NCBI GenBank assembly: GCA_023434145.1
Contig: JAEYTI010000358.1
Location: 1-39,544 of the forward strand
DNA length: 39,544 nucleotides
DNA from: Chloroflexota bacterium
GTDB taxonomy: Bacteria > Chloroflexota > Anaerolineae > Anaerolineales > Anaerolineaceae
Direction of reading: 5' to 3'
Below, piece by piece: positions 7,807-14,981 of the stretch. The position numbers and the translations under genes are program-made. Each line of letters starts with the position of its first letter. The first letter of the stretch is position 1. The notes below the pieces were generated by a model that saw only the letters and a list, made by a program, of their open reading frames with translations, made no database searches and was not told the DNA's origin.

Positions 7807-8382
7807 ATGACCGAAACTGCTTTAAAAACTCCCGCCCTCGATTTGCAGGCCTCGCTCGAAGCACTGCTGTTTGTGGCTGCCTCGCCGGTTGCGGTAGCAC
7901 AGCTTGCGGAAGCGTTGGAACAAAAACCGCAGGAAGTAGAAGCCGGGCTGCGCGCCCTGGAAGAAACCTATCGCCAGGGCCGCGGGTTGAGCCTGCAGTG
8001 GCACGGCGGAAAGGTGCAGCTTACAACCGCCCCGCTGATGGCCGGGCTGGTCGAAAAATTTCTCGGGCTAGAGGCGACCGCGCGCCTCAGCCGGGCCGCG
8101 CTGGAAACGCTGGCGATCATCGCCTACCGCCAGCCCATCACCCGCCCGGGCGTAGATTCCGTGCGCGGGGTGAACAGTGATGGCGTGATGAAAAGCCTGC
8201 TCAGTAAGGGGCTTGTGCAGGAGGTAGGGCGCACCGAAGGACCGGGCCGGCCCATCCTCTATGGCACGACCGCGGAGTTCTTGCAGCATTTTGGGCTGTC
8301 CGCGCTGGCGGATCTTCCACCCTATGATGTGGTGGAAGACGCCGAAAACCAACCGGTGGATCGCAATATTTTGAAGGATTAA
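7807..8382 (+). CDS. scpB: Segregation and condensation protein B (ScpB)
   Basis: This 191-residue protein matches ScpB, the winged-helix dimer that with ScpA and Smc forms the bacterial condensin needed for chromosome organisation and segregation. Family signatures include LEALLFVAASPVAVAQLAEAL near the N-terminus, RLSRAALETLAIIAYRQPIT in the centre and the DSVRGVNSDGVMKSLLSKGL winged-helix segment, then GPGRPILYGTT and FLQHFGL at the end. It is followed after 2 bp by a pseudouridine synthase gene, a common scpB-rluB arrangement. scpA is not in the window. The start lies immediately after a TATTAT box, which suggests leaderless translation. Confidence 0.95.
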   Translation: MTETALKTPALDLQASLEALLFVAASPVAVAQLAEALEQKPQEVEAGLRALEETYRQGRGLSLQWHGGKVQLTTAPLMAGLVEKFLGLEATARLSRAALETLAIIAYRQPITRPGVDSVRGVNSDGVMKSLLSKGLVQEVGRTEGPGRPILYGTTAEFLQHFGLSALADLPPYDVVEDAENQPVDRNILKD

Positions 8383-8384
8383 CG

Positions 8385-9791
8385 ATGGCAGAAGAACGTG
8401 TTCAAAAGATTCTCGCGCGGGCCGGGTATGGCTCGCGCCGCGCCAGTGAAGAGCTTATCACCTCTGGCCGGGTAAAAATCAACGGTCAGGTAGCTGTATT
8501 GGGCTCGCGCGCTGATCCGAGCAAGGATACGATCACCGTGGATAACCAGCAGATTGCCCGGGAGCAGGAGCCGATTTACATCGCGCTCAACAAACCGACC
8601 GGCATCCTTTCTGAGGTCAGCCCGGAGGAAACGCGGCAGACGGTGCGCGATCTGGTATCCGTGCCGGGCCACATGTTCATTGTTGGCCGCCTTGACCTGG
8701 AAAGCGAGGGCCTGATCCTGCTTACCAACGATGGTGAGCTGGCAAACCGCCTGACTCACCCGCGCTACGGGCACGAAAAGGAATATCGCGTTCTGGTGGG
8801 CCAGCGCCCAGATAGCAAGCAGCTCGACGCCTGGAAACATGGCGTGGTGCTCGAGGATGGCTACCGCACCGCCCCGGCCCTGGTGCGCATGGAGACAGTG
8901 GCAGGCAAGGGCGCGTGGCTGCGCGTGATTCTGCGCGAAGGCCGCAAGCGCCAGCTCCGTGAGATGGGAAAGCAGACCGGCCTGCCGGTGCTGCGCATCC
9001 TGCGCATTCGCATCGGCTCTCTGCTGCTGGGCGATCTAAAGCCTGGCGAGTGGCGGCATCTCAGGCCAGAAGAAGTGCGCGAGCTGCGGGTGAGCAAGCC
9101 GCAGGGTGAGACCCCTTACCGTGCCAGCCCGGGCAGGCGCGCCGGAATTGGCCGTCCCGCTCGGCAGGCTGCGGCTGGTGGCCCGAGAGGACAGAAATTA
9201 ACCGAGTTCCGCCCTGTAAGGCGCGGAGAAGGCGATAGGGCGGGTTTCCGAGGCACAGAGGAAGCAACACCCCGCGTTCGCCATGAAGGGCGTGAGGAAC
9301 GCTCCAGCCGCTCTGAGAGGCCTGGCCGCTCCGATCGTGGTGAGCGACCCGCTGGACCGAGCCGGACTGGCGATAGACGCTTTGGAAGTGGACGCACCGA
9401 TGGTGCTGCGGGGCGGCCCGATGGCGCCGGGCGCGAAGACCGTCCCAGCCGCACAGGCCGCTTGGGGTACGAAGGTTCCAACCGCCGTGATGACGAGGAA
9501 ACACCCTCTCGCGGACCTTCATCGCGCCCCAGCAGCACCAGCCGCGCCGGACGACCCAGTGGCGGTCGCCCTGGGGGCTCAGGACGGCCCAGCGGTGGTC
9601 GCCCGGGTGGTTCAGGTCGTGCCGGAAACACCGGTCGGACCGGTTCAGGCAGCCGCCGCCCAGGTGGATCTGCCTCTCGACCGGCTGGGCGCCGACCTTC
9701 TGGCAGCGGCGGCCCACGCACTTCTCGCCCAGGTGATGACCGCCCGTCTGGCGATCGCCGCCCGCCGCGTTCTCCAAAAAAGGAACGATAG
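8385..9791 (+). CDS. RsuA/RluB-family pseudouridine synthase with long RG/S/P-rich C-terminal tail
   Basis: Residues 1-235 are a complete RsuA/RluB-type enzyme: an S4 RNA-binding domain (VQKILARAGYGSRRASEELI...VKINGQ), the YIALNKPTG strand, and the catalytic motif VGRLDLESEGLILLTNDG with catalytic D104. The GRKRQLREM motif follows. The enzyme isomerises a uridine in rRNA, most likely 23S rRNA given the scpB linkage. From about residue 236 to 468 a disordered tail follows, rich in Arg, Gly, Ser and Pro, with RSERPGRSDRGERP-like stretches and two identical 11-residue units at 389-410. Ordinary RluB tails are much shorter or absent. The tail is in frame with no stop and keeps third-position GC, so it is coding rather than a frameshift. 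It probably adds RNA affinity. Confidence 0.9.
   Translation: MAEERVQKILARAGYGSRRASEELITSGRVKINGQVAVLGSRADPSKDTITVDNQQIAREQEPIYIALNKPTGILSEVSPEETRQTVRDLVSVPGHMFIVGRLDLESEGLILLTNDGELANRLTHPRYGHEKEYRVLVGQRPDSKQLDAWKHGVVLEDGYRTAPALVRMETVAGKGAWLRVILREGRKRQLREMGKQTGLPVLRILRIRIGSLLLGDLKPGEWRHLRPEEVRELRVSKPQGETPYRASPGRRAGIGRPARQAAAGGPRGQKLTEFRPVRRGEGDRAGFRGTEEATPRVRHEGREERSSRSERPGRSDRGERPAGPSRTGDRRFGSGRTDGAAGRPDGAGREDRPSRTGRLGYEGSNRRDDEETPSRGPSSRPSSTSRAGRPSGGRPGGSGRPSGGRPGGSGRAGNTGRTGSGSRRPGGSASRPAGRRPSGSGGPRTSRPGDDRPSGDRRPPRSPKKER
9549..9614 (+). repeat. Two tandem 33-bp units encoding GRPSGGRPGGS
   Basis: Positions 9549-9581 and 9582-9614 encode the same 11 residues but differ at several third codon positions. 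This indicates an old in-frame duplication kept by selection on the protein. It lies within the RG-rich tail of the pseudouridine synthase. Confidence 0.85.
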
Positions 9792-9820
9792 AGAATTTTT
9801 TCCTGCTCAGGCACGGCAGG

Positions 9821-9859
9821 TTTTTGTGTGCTGTGAGTGGGGTGCTCAGCACACAAAAA
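9821..9859. other. Inverted repeat without U-tract, downstream of pseudouridine synthase gene
   Basis: Perfect 13-bp arms (9821-9833 and 9847-9859) surround a 13-nt loop. The arms begin with five T and end with five A, so neither strand gives a U run after the stem. It is not a classical intrinsic terminator but may form a stable 3'-end hairpin ahead of the true terminator at 9893. Confidence 0.6.
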
Positions 9860-9892
9860 TCCAACCCGGCTGAATAGCTACGAAAGTCAAAC

Positions 9893-9930
9893 AAAAAAGA
9901 AGCGGCTCGTATGCGAGCCGCTTCTTTTTT
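9893..9930. terminator. Strong bidirectional intrinsic terminator
   Basis: A perfect 17-bp inverted repeat (9893-9909 and 9914-9930) encloses a TATG loop. It has a GC-rich core (GCGGCTCG/CGAGCCGC), A6 on the left and T6 on the right, so a U tract follows the stem on both strands. It separates the convergent pseudouridine synthase and NERD-like genes. Confidence 0.9.
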
Positions 9931-9935
9931 GTTCT

Positions 9936-10667
9936 CTATGACAAATTCTCTTCCGGCAGCACTTCCTTCACTTCCTTCAGCGCCGCAATGCCTGCTGGCG
10001 TTTCTTTGGTCTTGCGCCGAACAAAATCTTTCAGCTTCTCCACGTGGATGGTCGGTACGGGTGCGTCAGCGGCTTGCACTGTGGCTTTTGCGCTGGTAAA
10101 CACAACCAGGGGCTGGATGGGCGGAAGTTCGGTGTCCGGCAGCTCTTTTTTGAGCATCTTTTCCAGGTCAGCAGCGTAAGCCTTCGCCTCCTGATCGGGG
10201 CGTCCAACACTCTCCTGGCCCATAAAGCGGGAAAGGAACCCCACGCCCCGCTGGCGATATCGGTTTTTCTCGAAGAAGATTTCGCCGGGCTGGTACTGCG
10301 CATTGATCACCCAAAGGCCCGATGGCCCTGCCAGCAGGTGCGGAACAGGTGTAACGTAGTGATAGAGGGTGTAGCGGTCGTCCAGGCCTTTCAGGCTTAG
10401 TGAGATCCGCTCGTCAACTGTGGGGGAGCGGCCCCAGCGGTTGGCAAAATACGCGCCGATCTGTGAGAGCACCAGGCCAATCGCCATGGCGATAAAGGCA
10501 TAGTTGGTCATCGTTGGGTCGAGGTTCTCAGGGTTTTCGAAGGAACGAAGCAGCGAAGAAACGGTCAAGCCTGCCCCTGCAAAAAGGGCTACCAGGCTTG
10601 CCAGCGTTGTGTACATGCCGATCTTTTTGTTGCGTTCGATTTTTTTGGGGTCGGTGATGATTTTCAT
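9936..10667 (-). CDS. Membrane protein with NERD-like domain, function unknown
   Basis: The 243-residue protein starts with a charged segment, then two transmembrane helices (about 19-41 and 56-78). A cytoplasmic domain of about 160 residues follows. The segment LYHYVTPVPHLLAGPSGLWVINAQYQ resembles the conserved strand of NERD (nuclease-related) domains, and the later LPDTELPPIQPLVVFTSAKATV strand fits the same fold. I cannot point with confidence to the acidic nuclease residues, so activity is uncertain. It starts 12 bp after plsX on the same strand and is probably co-transcribed with it. Its stop is just inside the bidirectional terminator. Confidence 0.75.
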   Translation of the reverse strand: MKIITDPKKIERNKKIGMYTTLASLVALFAGAGLTVSSLLRSFENPENLDPTMTNYAFIAMAIGLVLSQIGAYFANRWGRSPTVDERISLSLKGLDDRYTLYHYVTPVPHLLAGPSGLWVINAQYQPGEIFFEKNRYRQRGVGFLSRFMGQESVGRPDQEAKAYAADLEKMLKKELPDTELPPIQPLVVFTSAKATVQAADAPVPTIHVEKLKDFVRRKTKETPAGIAALKEVKEVLPEENLS

Positions 10668-10679
10668 GAGTTAGAGGGC

Positions 10680-11720
10680 CTATTTCGTTTCAGTTTCGGG
10701 CTGCGCGGCAGATGCCAGCGCTGCTTTTTCGAGCTGCGCCTGGATGCTCTGGCGCATTTCATCCAACAGGTTCGCCTGCACGGCTTCGCGAGCCACGCGG
10801 ATAGCATTGAAGATCGCTGGGGCTTTGGATCGCCCGTGTCCCTTGAACACCAAACCATCAATGCCCAACAGCGGAGCCGCGCCGACCTCTTCAGGGTCCA
10901 TCTTGCGCTTCATCTTGCGTAGGGCTGGTTTTGCCAGCATCGCCCCTAGCGTGGTCACCGGTGAAGCGGTCAGTTCTTCTTTGAGGAAGTCGGTGATCAG
11001 CCCCGCGACCGCTTCTACCGCTTTCAGCATTACGTTGCCGGTAAAGCCATCCGTCACCGCCACGTCTACCGCGCCGCCGAAAAGCTCCTTGCCTTCCACG
11101 TTGCCGATAAAGTTCAGGCCGCTGGCCTCGAGCAGGGGATAGGTCTCTTTGACCAGTGGAGTGCCCTTTGTAGCCTCTTCACCGTTCGAGATCAGCCCAA
11201 TGCGGGGTCTGGCGATTTTGAGCACCTTCTGGGCGTACAGGCTGCCCATCAGCGCGAACTGGAGCAGGTCTTCGGGGCGGCATTCGGCGTTCGCGCCGAT
11301 ATCGACCACCGCGCAGAACCCGGTGCGGGTGGGGAACAGCGCTGTAAGCCCGGGCCGCCGCACGCCTTTGATGCGCCCCAGTGCCAGCAGGGCGTTGAAC
11401 ATCACCGCGCCGGTGTTTCCCGCCGAAACAAATGCCTGCCCGCGCCCGCTCTTCACCAGCCGGCAGCCGACGAAGATGGAGTTGTTCCGCTTGCTGCGCG
11501 ATCCTTCGACCACCTTGTCGTCCATTTCAATCACATCCGGCGCGTGTTCAATTACGACAGGCAGCTCTTTGGTGTTCAGCGCGTCGAGCTTAGGTCGCAA
11601 AATAGGCTCTTGCCCAACCAGTACGATCTCTTCGCCAAACGTCTCAGCGGCGCGCAGTGCGGCTTCAATCTCGGCATCTGGGTGGTGATCGCTCCCCATC
11701 GCATCCAGGATAATCGTCAT
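10680..11720 (-). CDS. plsX: Phosphate acyltransferase PlsX
   Basis: PlsX converts acyl-ACP and phosphate to acyl-phosphate, the first step of PlsX/PlsY-type phospholipid synthesis, and acts peripherally at the membrane. The 346-residue length is normal. Clear family motifs are ILDAMGSDHHPDAEI at the N-terminus, FVSAGNTGAVMFNALLALGRI, VDIGANAECRPEDLLQFA, IGLISNGEEATKG, FIGNVEGKELFGGAVDVAVTDGFTGNVMLK, and KMDPEEVGAAPLLGIDGLVFKGHG near the end. The ATG is preceded by GGGAGC. It is followed by the NERD-like gene. The usual plsX neighbours (rpmF, fabH, fabD, acpP) are not adjacent. Confidence 0.96.
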   Translation of the reverse strand: MTIILDAMGSDHHPDAEIEAALRAAETFGEEIVLVGQEPILRPKLDALNTKELPVVIEHAPDVIEMDDKVVEGSRSKRNNSIFVGCRLVKSGRGQAFVSAGNTGAVMFNALLALGRIKGVRRPGLTALFPTRTGFCAVVDIGANAECRPEDLLQFALMGSLYAQKVLKIARPRIGLISNGEEATKGTPLVKETYPLLEASGLNFIGNVEGKELFGGAVDVAVTDGFTGNVMLKAVEAVAGLITDFLKEELTASPVTTLGAMLAKPALRKMKRKMDPEEVGAAPLLGIDGLVFKGHGRSKAPAIFNAIRVAREAVQANLLDEMRQSIQAQLEKAALASAAQPETETK

Positions 11721-11752
11721 ATAAGCTCCCTAATGATTGGAATTCTTGGGTA

Positions 11753-11804
11753 AGCGTTATTTTTGTGCCAGGGTTGCGGCGCAAACCTTACAGCAAGATA
11801 ACGC
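11753..11804. other. Inverted repeat upstream of plsX
   Basis: Arms AGCGTTAT (11753-11760) and ATAACGCT (11797-11804) flank a smaller GC-rich near-palindrome (GGTTGCGGCGCAAACC around 11771). It lies in the 150-bp gap between plsX and the divergent tRNA gene, in the likely plsX 5' region. It could be an operator or an mRNA hairpin, but nothing identifies a regulator. Confidence 0.35.
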
Positions 11805-11830
11805 TCAAGCCCCAAATATCTTCTTTTATC

Positions 11831-11858
11831 TTGACATTCCGGCAGGTCCGATTATAAT
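11831..11858 (+). promoter_or_regulatory. Consensus sigma70-type promoter for tRNA-Leu
   Basis: TTGACA (11831-11836) and TATAAT (11853-11858) both match the housekeeping consensus at all six positions and are 16 bp apart. The predicted start is near 11865, a few bases before the mature tRNA. Confidence 0.9.
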
Positions 11859-11870
11859 ACTCTTGTTCAC

Positions 11871-11952
11871 GCGCTGGTGCTGGAATTGGCAGACAGGCAT
11901 GGTTGAGGGCCATGTGGCGAGAGCCGTGGAGGTTCAAGTCCTCTCCAGCGCA
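11871..11952 (+). tRNA. tRNA-Leu (anticodon GAG)
   Basis: The 82-nt sequence folds as a class II tRNA. The acceptor arms GCGCTGG and CCAGCGC pair perfectly with discriminator A. The anticodon stem CATGG/CCATG encloses loop TTGAGGG, giving anticodon GAG. A variable stem TGGC-GAGA-GCCG follows, then the T arm GGAGG-TTCAAGT-CCTCT. The long variable arm and A73 are typical of leucine tRNAs. CCA is not encoded. The gene has its own promoter and terminator, so it is transcribed singly. Confidence 0.95.
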
Positions 11953-11955
11953 TCC

Positions 11956-11980
11956 AAAGCCGCTTTTTAGCGGCTTTTTT
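11956..11980 (+). terminator. Intrinsic terminator of the tRNA-Leu gene
   Basis: A 9-bp stem (AAAGCCGCT at 11956-11964 with AGCGGCTTT at 11969-11977) has a TTTT loop and runs into a T6 tract ending at 11980. It starts four bases after the tRNA. Confidence 0.9.
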
Positions 11981-12409
11981 GTTTTCTGGTTCGTAACTAC
12001 CCCACGCCGCCTGAGAATTTGCTGCACAAATCCCATCCTGGCTATTAAAATAGGCGATGAAAACGAATTCAAGGGTGTTAAGGTTCGGATGCCAACCGGG
12101 TAGCATTAAGCATAGACGAACCTGAACTTTTCCGCAAGGGCGGGTGTCCATTGGGTGCATTTCACTTGGGGCAGTTTGTAGCTGCTACCCCAAACTGAAA
12201 TACATGCCCGTCAATTAACGGTTTTGTTAGCAAGCGCTTCTCATTGTGAATGCGTTGTGTTTTCGCTGTAATTTGGTGCATAATTATATATCTATGCTTG
12301 TGTCGAAAATTCGTTGATCTGTGTTATTACCTGGGCCGCTCAGGGGCACCGGTCTGCTCAAGCGAATACTCGCATATGCCAAATCTATTATTTGGGGTGA
12401 TCAGAGGGT
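11981..12409. other. Intergenic region, no gene recognised
   Basis: These 429 bp between the tRNA terminator and the kinase gene hold only short frames without ribosome binding sites. Around 12161-12200 overlapping inverted repeats (TTGGGG with CCCCAA; CAGTTTG with CAAACTG) could form one small hairpin. A weak promoter-like pair is TTGTGT (12255-12260) and CATAAT (12279-12284), 18 bp apart, in an AT-richer stretch before the kinase gene. Confidence 0.45.
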
Positions 12410-14020
12410 ATGGCAGACACCCGGGTTTTGATTGTTGATGATGACCGTACGATTGCATTTCTGTGCCGCCACCTGTTGGAGCGGGCCGGTTATGAGGTCG
12501 TTGTCACCAATCAGCCTGTAGAAGCCCTGCAACAGTTGGGTGAGAAACCCTTCCACCTGCTGCTTACCGATATCCGCATGCCGGTGATGGACGGGTTCGA
12601 GCTGATTAGCAGGGCAAAGGCGCTTCAGCCCGATATCGCTGTGCTGGTGATGACCGGTTTCGCCAGCATGGAAAACGCAATCCAGGCCCTGCACCGCGGG
12701 GTCGATGGGCTGATCCTCAAGCCCTTTGAAAATACTGCTGAGCTCGTGCAGGCCGTGCAGCGCGTGCTGGAAGAAAGCTGCCAGAAGCGCGACGCCGCGC
12801 GCCTGCAGGCGCTCCGTCCGCTATTCGACGTTTCTGAGCGCTTGCTGGCCGAGACCTCGCCAGAGTCGCTGGAAAAGCTAATCCTCCAGTCGTTAAAGGA
12901 CCTGTTCGCGGCGGCCTTTGCCGGGATCTACTATGCCCCGTCATCCAGCGGCGCGATGTGCGTGGTGCGGACGGCGGCAAGTGAGATAACCACCGACGCC
13001 GAAACGCTGCTCAACGACTCTATCGCCCGTGTTGCGGCCAGCGGAACGCCTCAAGTGCTGCCGGGTGCAGCAGCGGGCGGGCCGGTGGCCCAGGACTCGC
13101 TTCGCAACGCCGGGATCGATACCATGCTGGTCGCCCCGGTGCTGCACAGCGAGGGCCGCGTTGTTCTGGCAGCCGGGCGGTCGGCGGGAGGAGCACCGTT
13201 CACAGAAGCCGACGTGGAAATGATCGTCATCCTGGCACGGCAGGCCGCCGTAGCAATGGAGAATGCCCGCCTATATACCGATCTAAAAGCCACGCTTCGC
13301 CGTGTAGAAGAATCACAGCGCGCGCTCATCCAGGCGGAGAAAATGGCGGCGGTAGGGCGGCTGGTGGCCTCGCTGGCGCACGAGATCAACAATCCGCTGC
13401 AATCGGTGCGCAACTGCCTGCACCTGGCCATGCGCCAGGGCGTAGAGCCTGAGCAGCTTCATAACTACTTGGAAATGACTGACCGCGAAGTGGAACGGCT
13501 GGTGAAGACCGTGCGGCAGATGCTGGACTTTTATCGCCCTGGCGCTGTTGAGCGGTCATCTACCAGTATGAGCCAGATGATTGAGCAGGTAATGGCACTG
13601 GTTGGTCCGCAGCTTCGCGATCACGGCATTGATGTGCGGGTGGGGAACTATGGTGTTGAAAAGAGCGTCTATGTCGTGGCAGACCACATCAAGCAGGTTT
13701 TATTGAATATGCTGCTGAACGCAATGGATGCGTTTTCTGAGGTGAAATCGACGAGAGAAAAAATAATCTGGATTGATGTATATTATGAAGGATCACGCGT
13801 GCGGGTTATGATCGAAGATTCGGGTCCAGGCGTAACGCCTGAGTTAAAAGCGCGAATTTTTGAACCATTCACCAGCACCAAGCAGAATGGAACCGGGCTT
13901 GGTCTGGCAATCAGCTATGGCATCTTAGAAAAACACCGGGGCACGCTGCTGCTGGTACAGCCGCGGAATGGGGAAGGCGCGTGCTTCGAGCTTATTTTGC
14001 CGGTGGAAACAGAGGACTAG
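12410..14020 (+). CDS. Histidine kinase with N-terminal receiver and GAF domain
   Basis: The 536-residue soluble protein reads REC-GAF-HisKA-HATPase. The receiver (about 5-120) has acidic pocket D10-D12, phospho-acceptor D54 (LLTDIRMPVMDG) and K104 (LILKPF). A GAF-like region (about 140-290) ends in the usual QAAVAMENARLY helix. The kinase has H324 in SLAHEINNPLQSV, N-box LLNMLLNAMD (about 431-440), G1 EDSGPGV and G2 GTGLGLA. The H-box is of the HEINNP type seen in NtrB/HPK4-like kinases. With no TM helix, the input is probably a phosphoryl signal on the receiver or a GAF ligand. The next gene, 56 bp downstream, encodes the likely partner regulator. Confidence 0.93.
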   Translation: MADTRVLIVDDDRTIAFLCRHLLERAGYEVVVTNQPVEALQQLGEKPFHLLLTDIRMPVMDGFELISRAKALQPDIAVLVMTGFASMENAIQALHRGVDGLILKPFENTAELVQAVQRVLEESCQKRDAARLQALRPLFDVSERLLAETSPESLEKLILQSLKDLFAAAFAGIYYAPSSSGAMCVVRTAASEITTDAETLLNDSIARVAASGTPQVLPGAAAGGPVAQDSLRNAGIDTMLVAPVLHSEGRVVLAAGRSAGGAPFTEADVEMIVILARQAAVAMENARLYTDLKATLRRVEESQRALIQAEKMAAVGRLVASLAHEINNPLQSVRNCLHLAMRQGVEPEQLHNYLEMTDREVERLVKTVRQMLDFYRPGAVERSSTSMSQMIEQVMALVGPQLRDHGIDVRVGNYGVEKSVYVVADHIKQVLLNMLLNAMDAFSEVKSTREKIIWIDVYYEGSRVRVMIEDSGPGVTPELKARIFEPFTSTKQNGTGLGLAISYGILEKHRGTLLLVQPRNGEGACFELILPVETED

Positions 14021-14076
14021 GGGCTGGTGTGGTTCTCACACTGTGCCTGTGAATCATAAAAAAGGATCAACTAAGA

Positions 14077-14790
14077 ATGGCAAAAATACTCATTGTTGAT
14101 GATGAAGAGATTGCTCGAATTACCCTGGCAGAAATTATCCGGTTGGAGGGACACGAAATTAAGGCCGTTGGGAGCGGTGAGGAAGCAGTGGAACTGCTCC
14201 GCAGCGAGCCTTTTGATGTCATGATCCTGGATTTGAAGATGGGCGGCATGGGCGGGATGGACGTAATTCGTGCCGTGATCAATAGTATGTCCGATCTCTC
14301 CATCATTGTGCTGACAGCGCACAGCACCATCGACTCGGCTATCCAGGCCATTCGCTACCGCGTGCACGATTATCTGCTCAAGCCGGTTTCACCAGAGCAG
14401 GTACTGGCGAGCCTCAATGATGCCCTGAGGAAGAAGAACGGGAAAGCGCCGAACAAAATTGCCGAACAAACAGGCCGATCGAAGACAGAGTCGCTGCCCG
14501 GCGGGGCGATGCTCACCTGGGATAAGCGGCAGATCTCCTGGCAGGGTGGCAGTTTATCGCTCACGCCTACCGAGGCGCGCCTGATGAAGATCCTGTTTGA
14601 GCGCCGCAACGAAATGGTCACCCACACCGATCTCGTCTACCTGATCCAGGGTTATACCATCGAGTCGGAGGAAGCCGCGAAGATTCTGCGCCCCGTGGTC
14701 AGCCGCCTGCGCCAGAAGCTCTCCGGTGTGCCGCACTGGGGCGACCGGATCAAGAACGTACGCGGGTCCGGTTACGTTTTAGAACTTTAG
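14077..14790 (+). CDS. OmpR/PhoB-type response regulator
   Basis: This 237-residue two-domain regulator has a receiver (1-118) with DDE at 8-10, phospho-acceptor D52 (MILDLKMGGMGGMD) and K102 (YLLKPV). After a charged linker comes a winged-helix DNA-binding domain (about 145-237) with LTPTEARLMKILFERRNEMV, VSRLRQKL and the terminal NVRGSGYVLEL. It should be a transcription factor activated by the kinase encoded just upstream. AAGGA lies nine bases before the ATG. The linker is long for the family, and the Gly/Met-rich GGMGGMD after the phosphorylation site is slightly unusual. Targets cannot be deduced. Confidence 0.94.
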   Translation: MAKILIVDDEEIARITLAEIIRLEGHEIKAVGSGEEAVELLRSEPFDVMILDLKMGGMGGMDVIRAVINSMSDLSIIVLTAHSTIDSAIQAIRYRVHDYLLKPVSPEQVLASLNDALRKKNGKAPNKIAEQTGRSKTESLPGGAMLTWDKRQISWQGGSLSLTPTEARLMKILFERRNEMVTHTDLVYLIQGYTIESEEAAKILRPVVSRLRQKLSGVPHWGDRIKNVRGSGYVLEL

Positions 14791-14794
14791 TCGC

Positions 14795-14923
14795 AACTGT
14801 TCAGCCGCCGGGCTTTGCCCGCCTGTTAAAGAGGGTTTTAGCTATTTTCAAAACGGCTAAAACCCTCTTTTGGCTCCCGAAGGGAGCGTTTCCCGCGTGG
14901 CTGTCTGGAAGGGCTGAACAGTT
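14795..14923. repeat. Nested palindromic element (four stem-loops in one inverted repeat)
   Basis: A 129-bp segment between convergent genes is bounded by perfect 12-bp inverted arms (14795-14806 and 14912-14923). Inside are three smaller hairpins. CGGGC-TTT-GCCCG is at 14809-14821. A perfect 15-bp stem (14828-14842 with 14856-14870) lies in the middle. GCTCCC-GAA-GGGAGC is at 14873-14887. It has no coding capacity. It could be a compound terminator, a REP/BIME-like element or a small MITE. No target-site duplication is evident. Confidence 0.75.
14828..14871. terminator. Probable bidirectional terminator inside the nested palindrome
   Basis: The 15-bp stem AAAGAGGGTTTTAGC/GCTAAAACCCTCTTT (13-nt loop) ends in CTCTTTT on the plus strand and has the same run on the minus strand. 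It lies 38 bp after the response regulator stop and downstream of the convergent EamA gene. Confidence 0.55.
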
Positions 14924-14981
14924 ACCTCTAGCCTCTTTTTATGCGGGTAGTTTGTTCATCAATGCAAAGTACCTGCATGGT

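Noticed and set aside
9549..9614. Regular repeats in the pseudouridine synthase gene as a CRISPR-like array
   Set aside because: The units are contiguous, in frame and encode protein. There are no spacers.
9061..9894. Long minus-strand open frames (277 and 246 codons) opposite the pseudouridine synthase tail
   Set aside because: They mirror the low-complexity RG/P codons of the real gene, lack a ribosome binding site and cross the hairpins after the gene. They are composition shadows.
11788..12160. Minus-strand open frames of 94-97 codons over the tRNA-Leu region
   Set aside because: They overlap a well-formed tRNA with its promoter and terminator and have no family features.
12250..12438. 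A 62-codon Cys-rich frame upstream of the REC-GAF kinase
   Set aside because: No ribosome binding site, overlaps the kinase start out of frame, and lies in the promoter-like AT-rich stretch.
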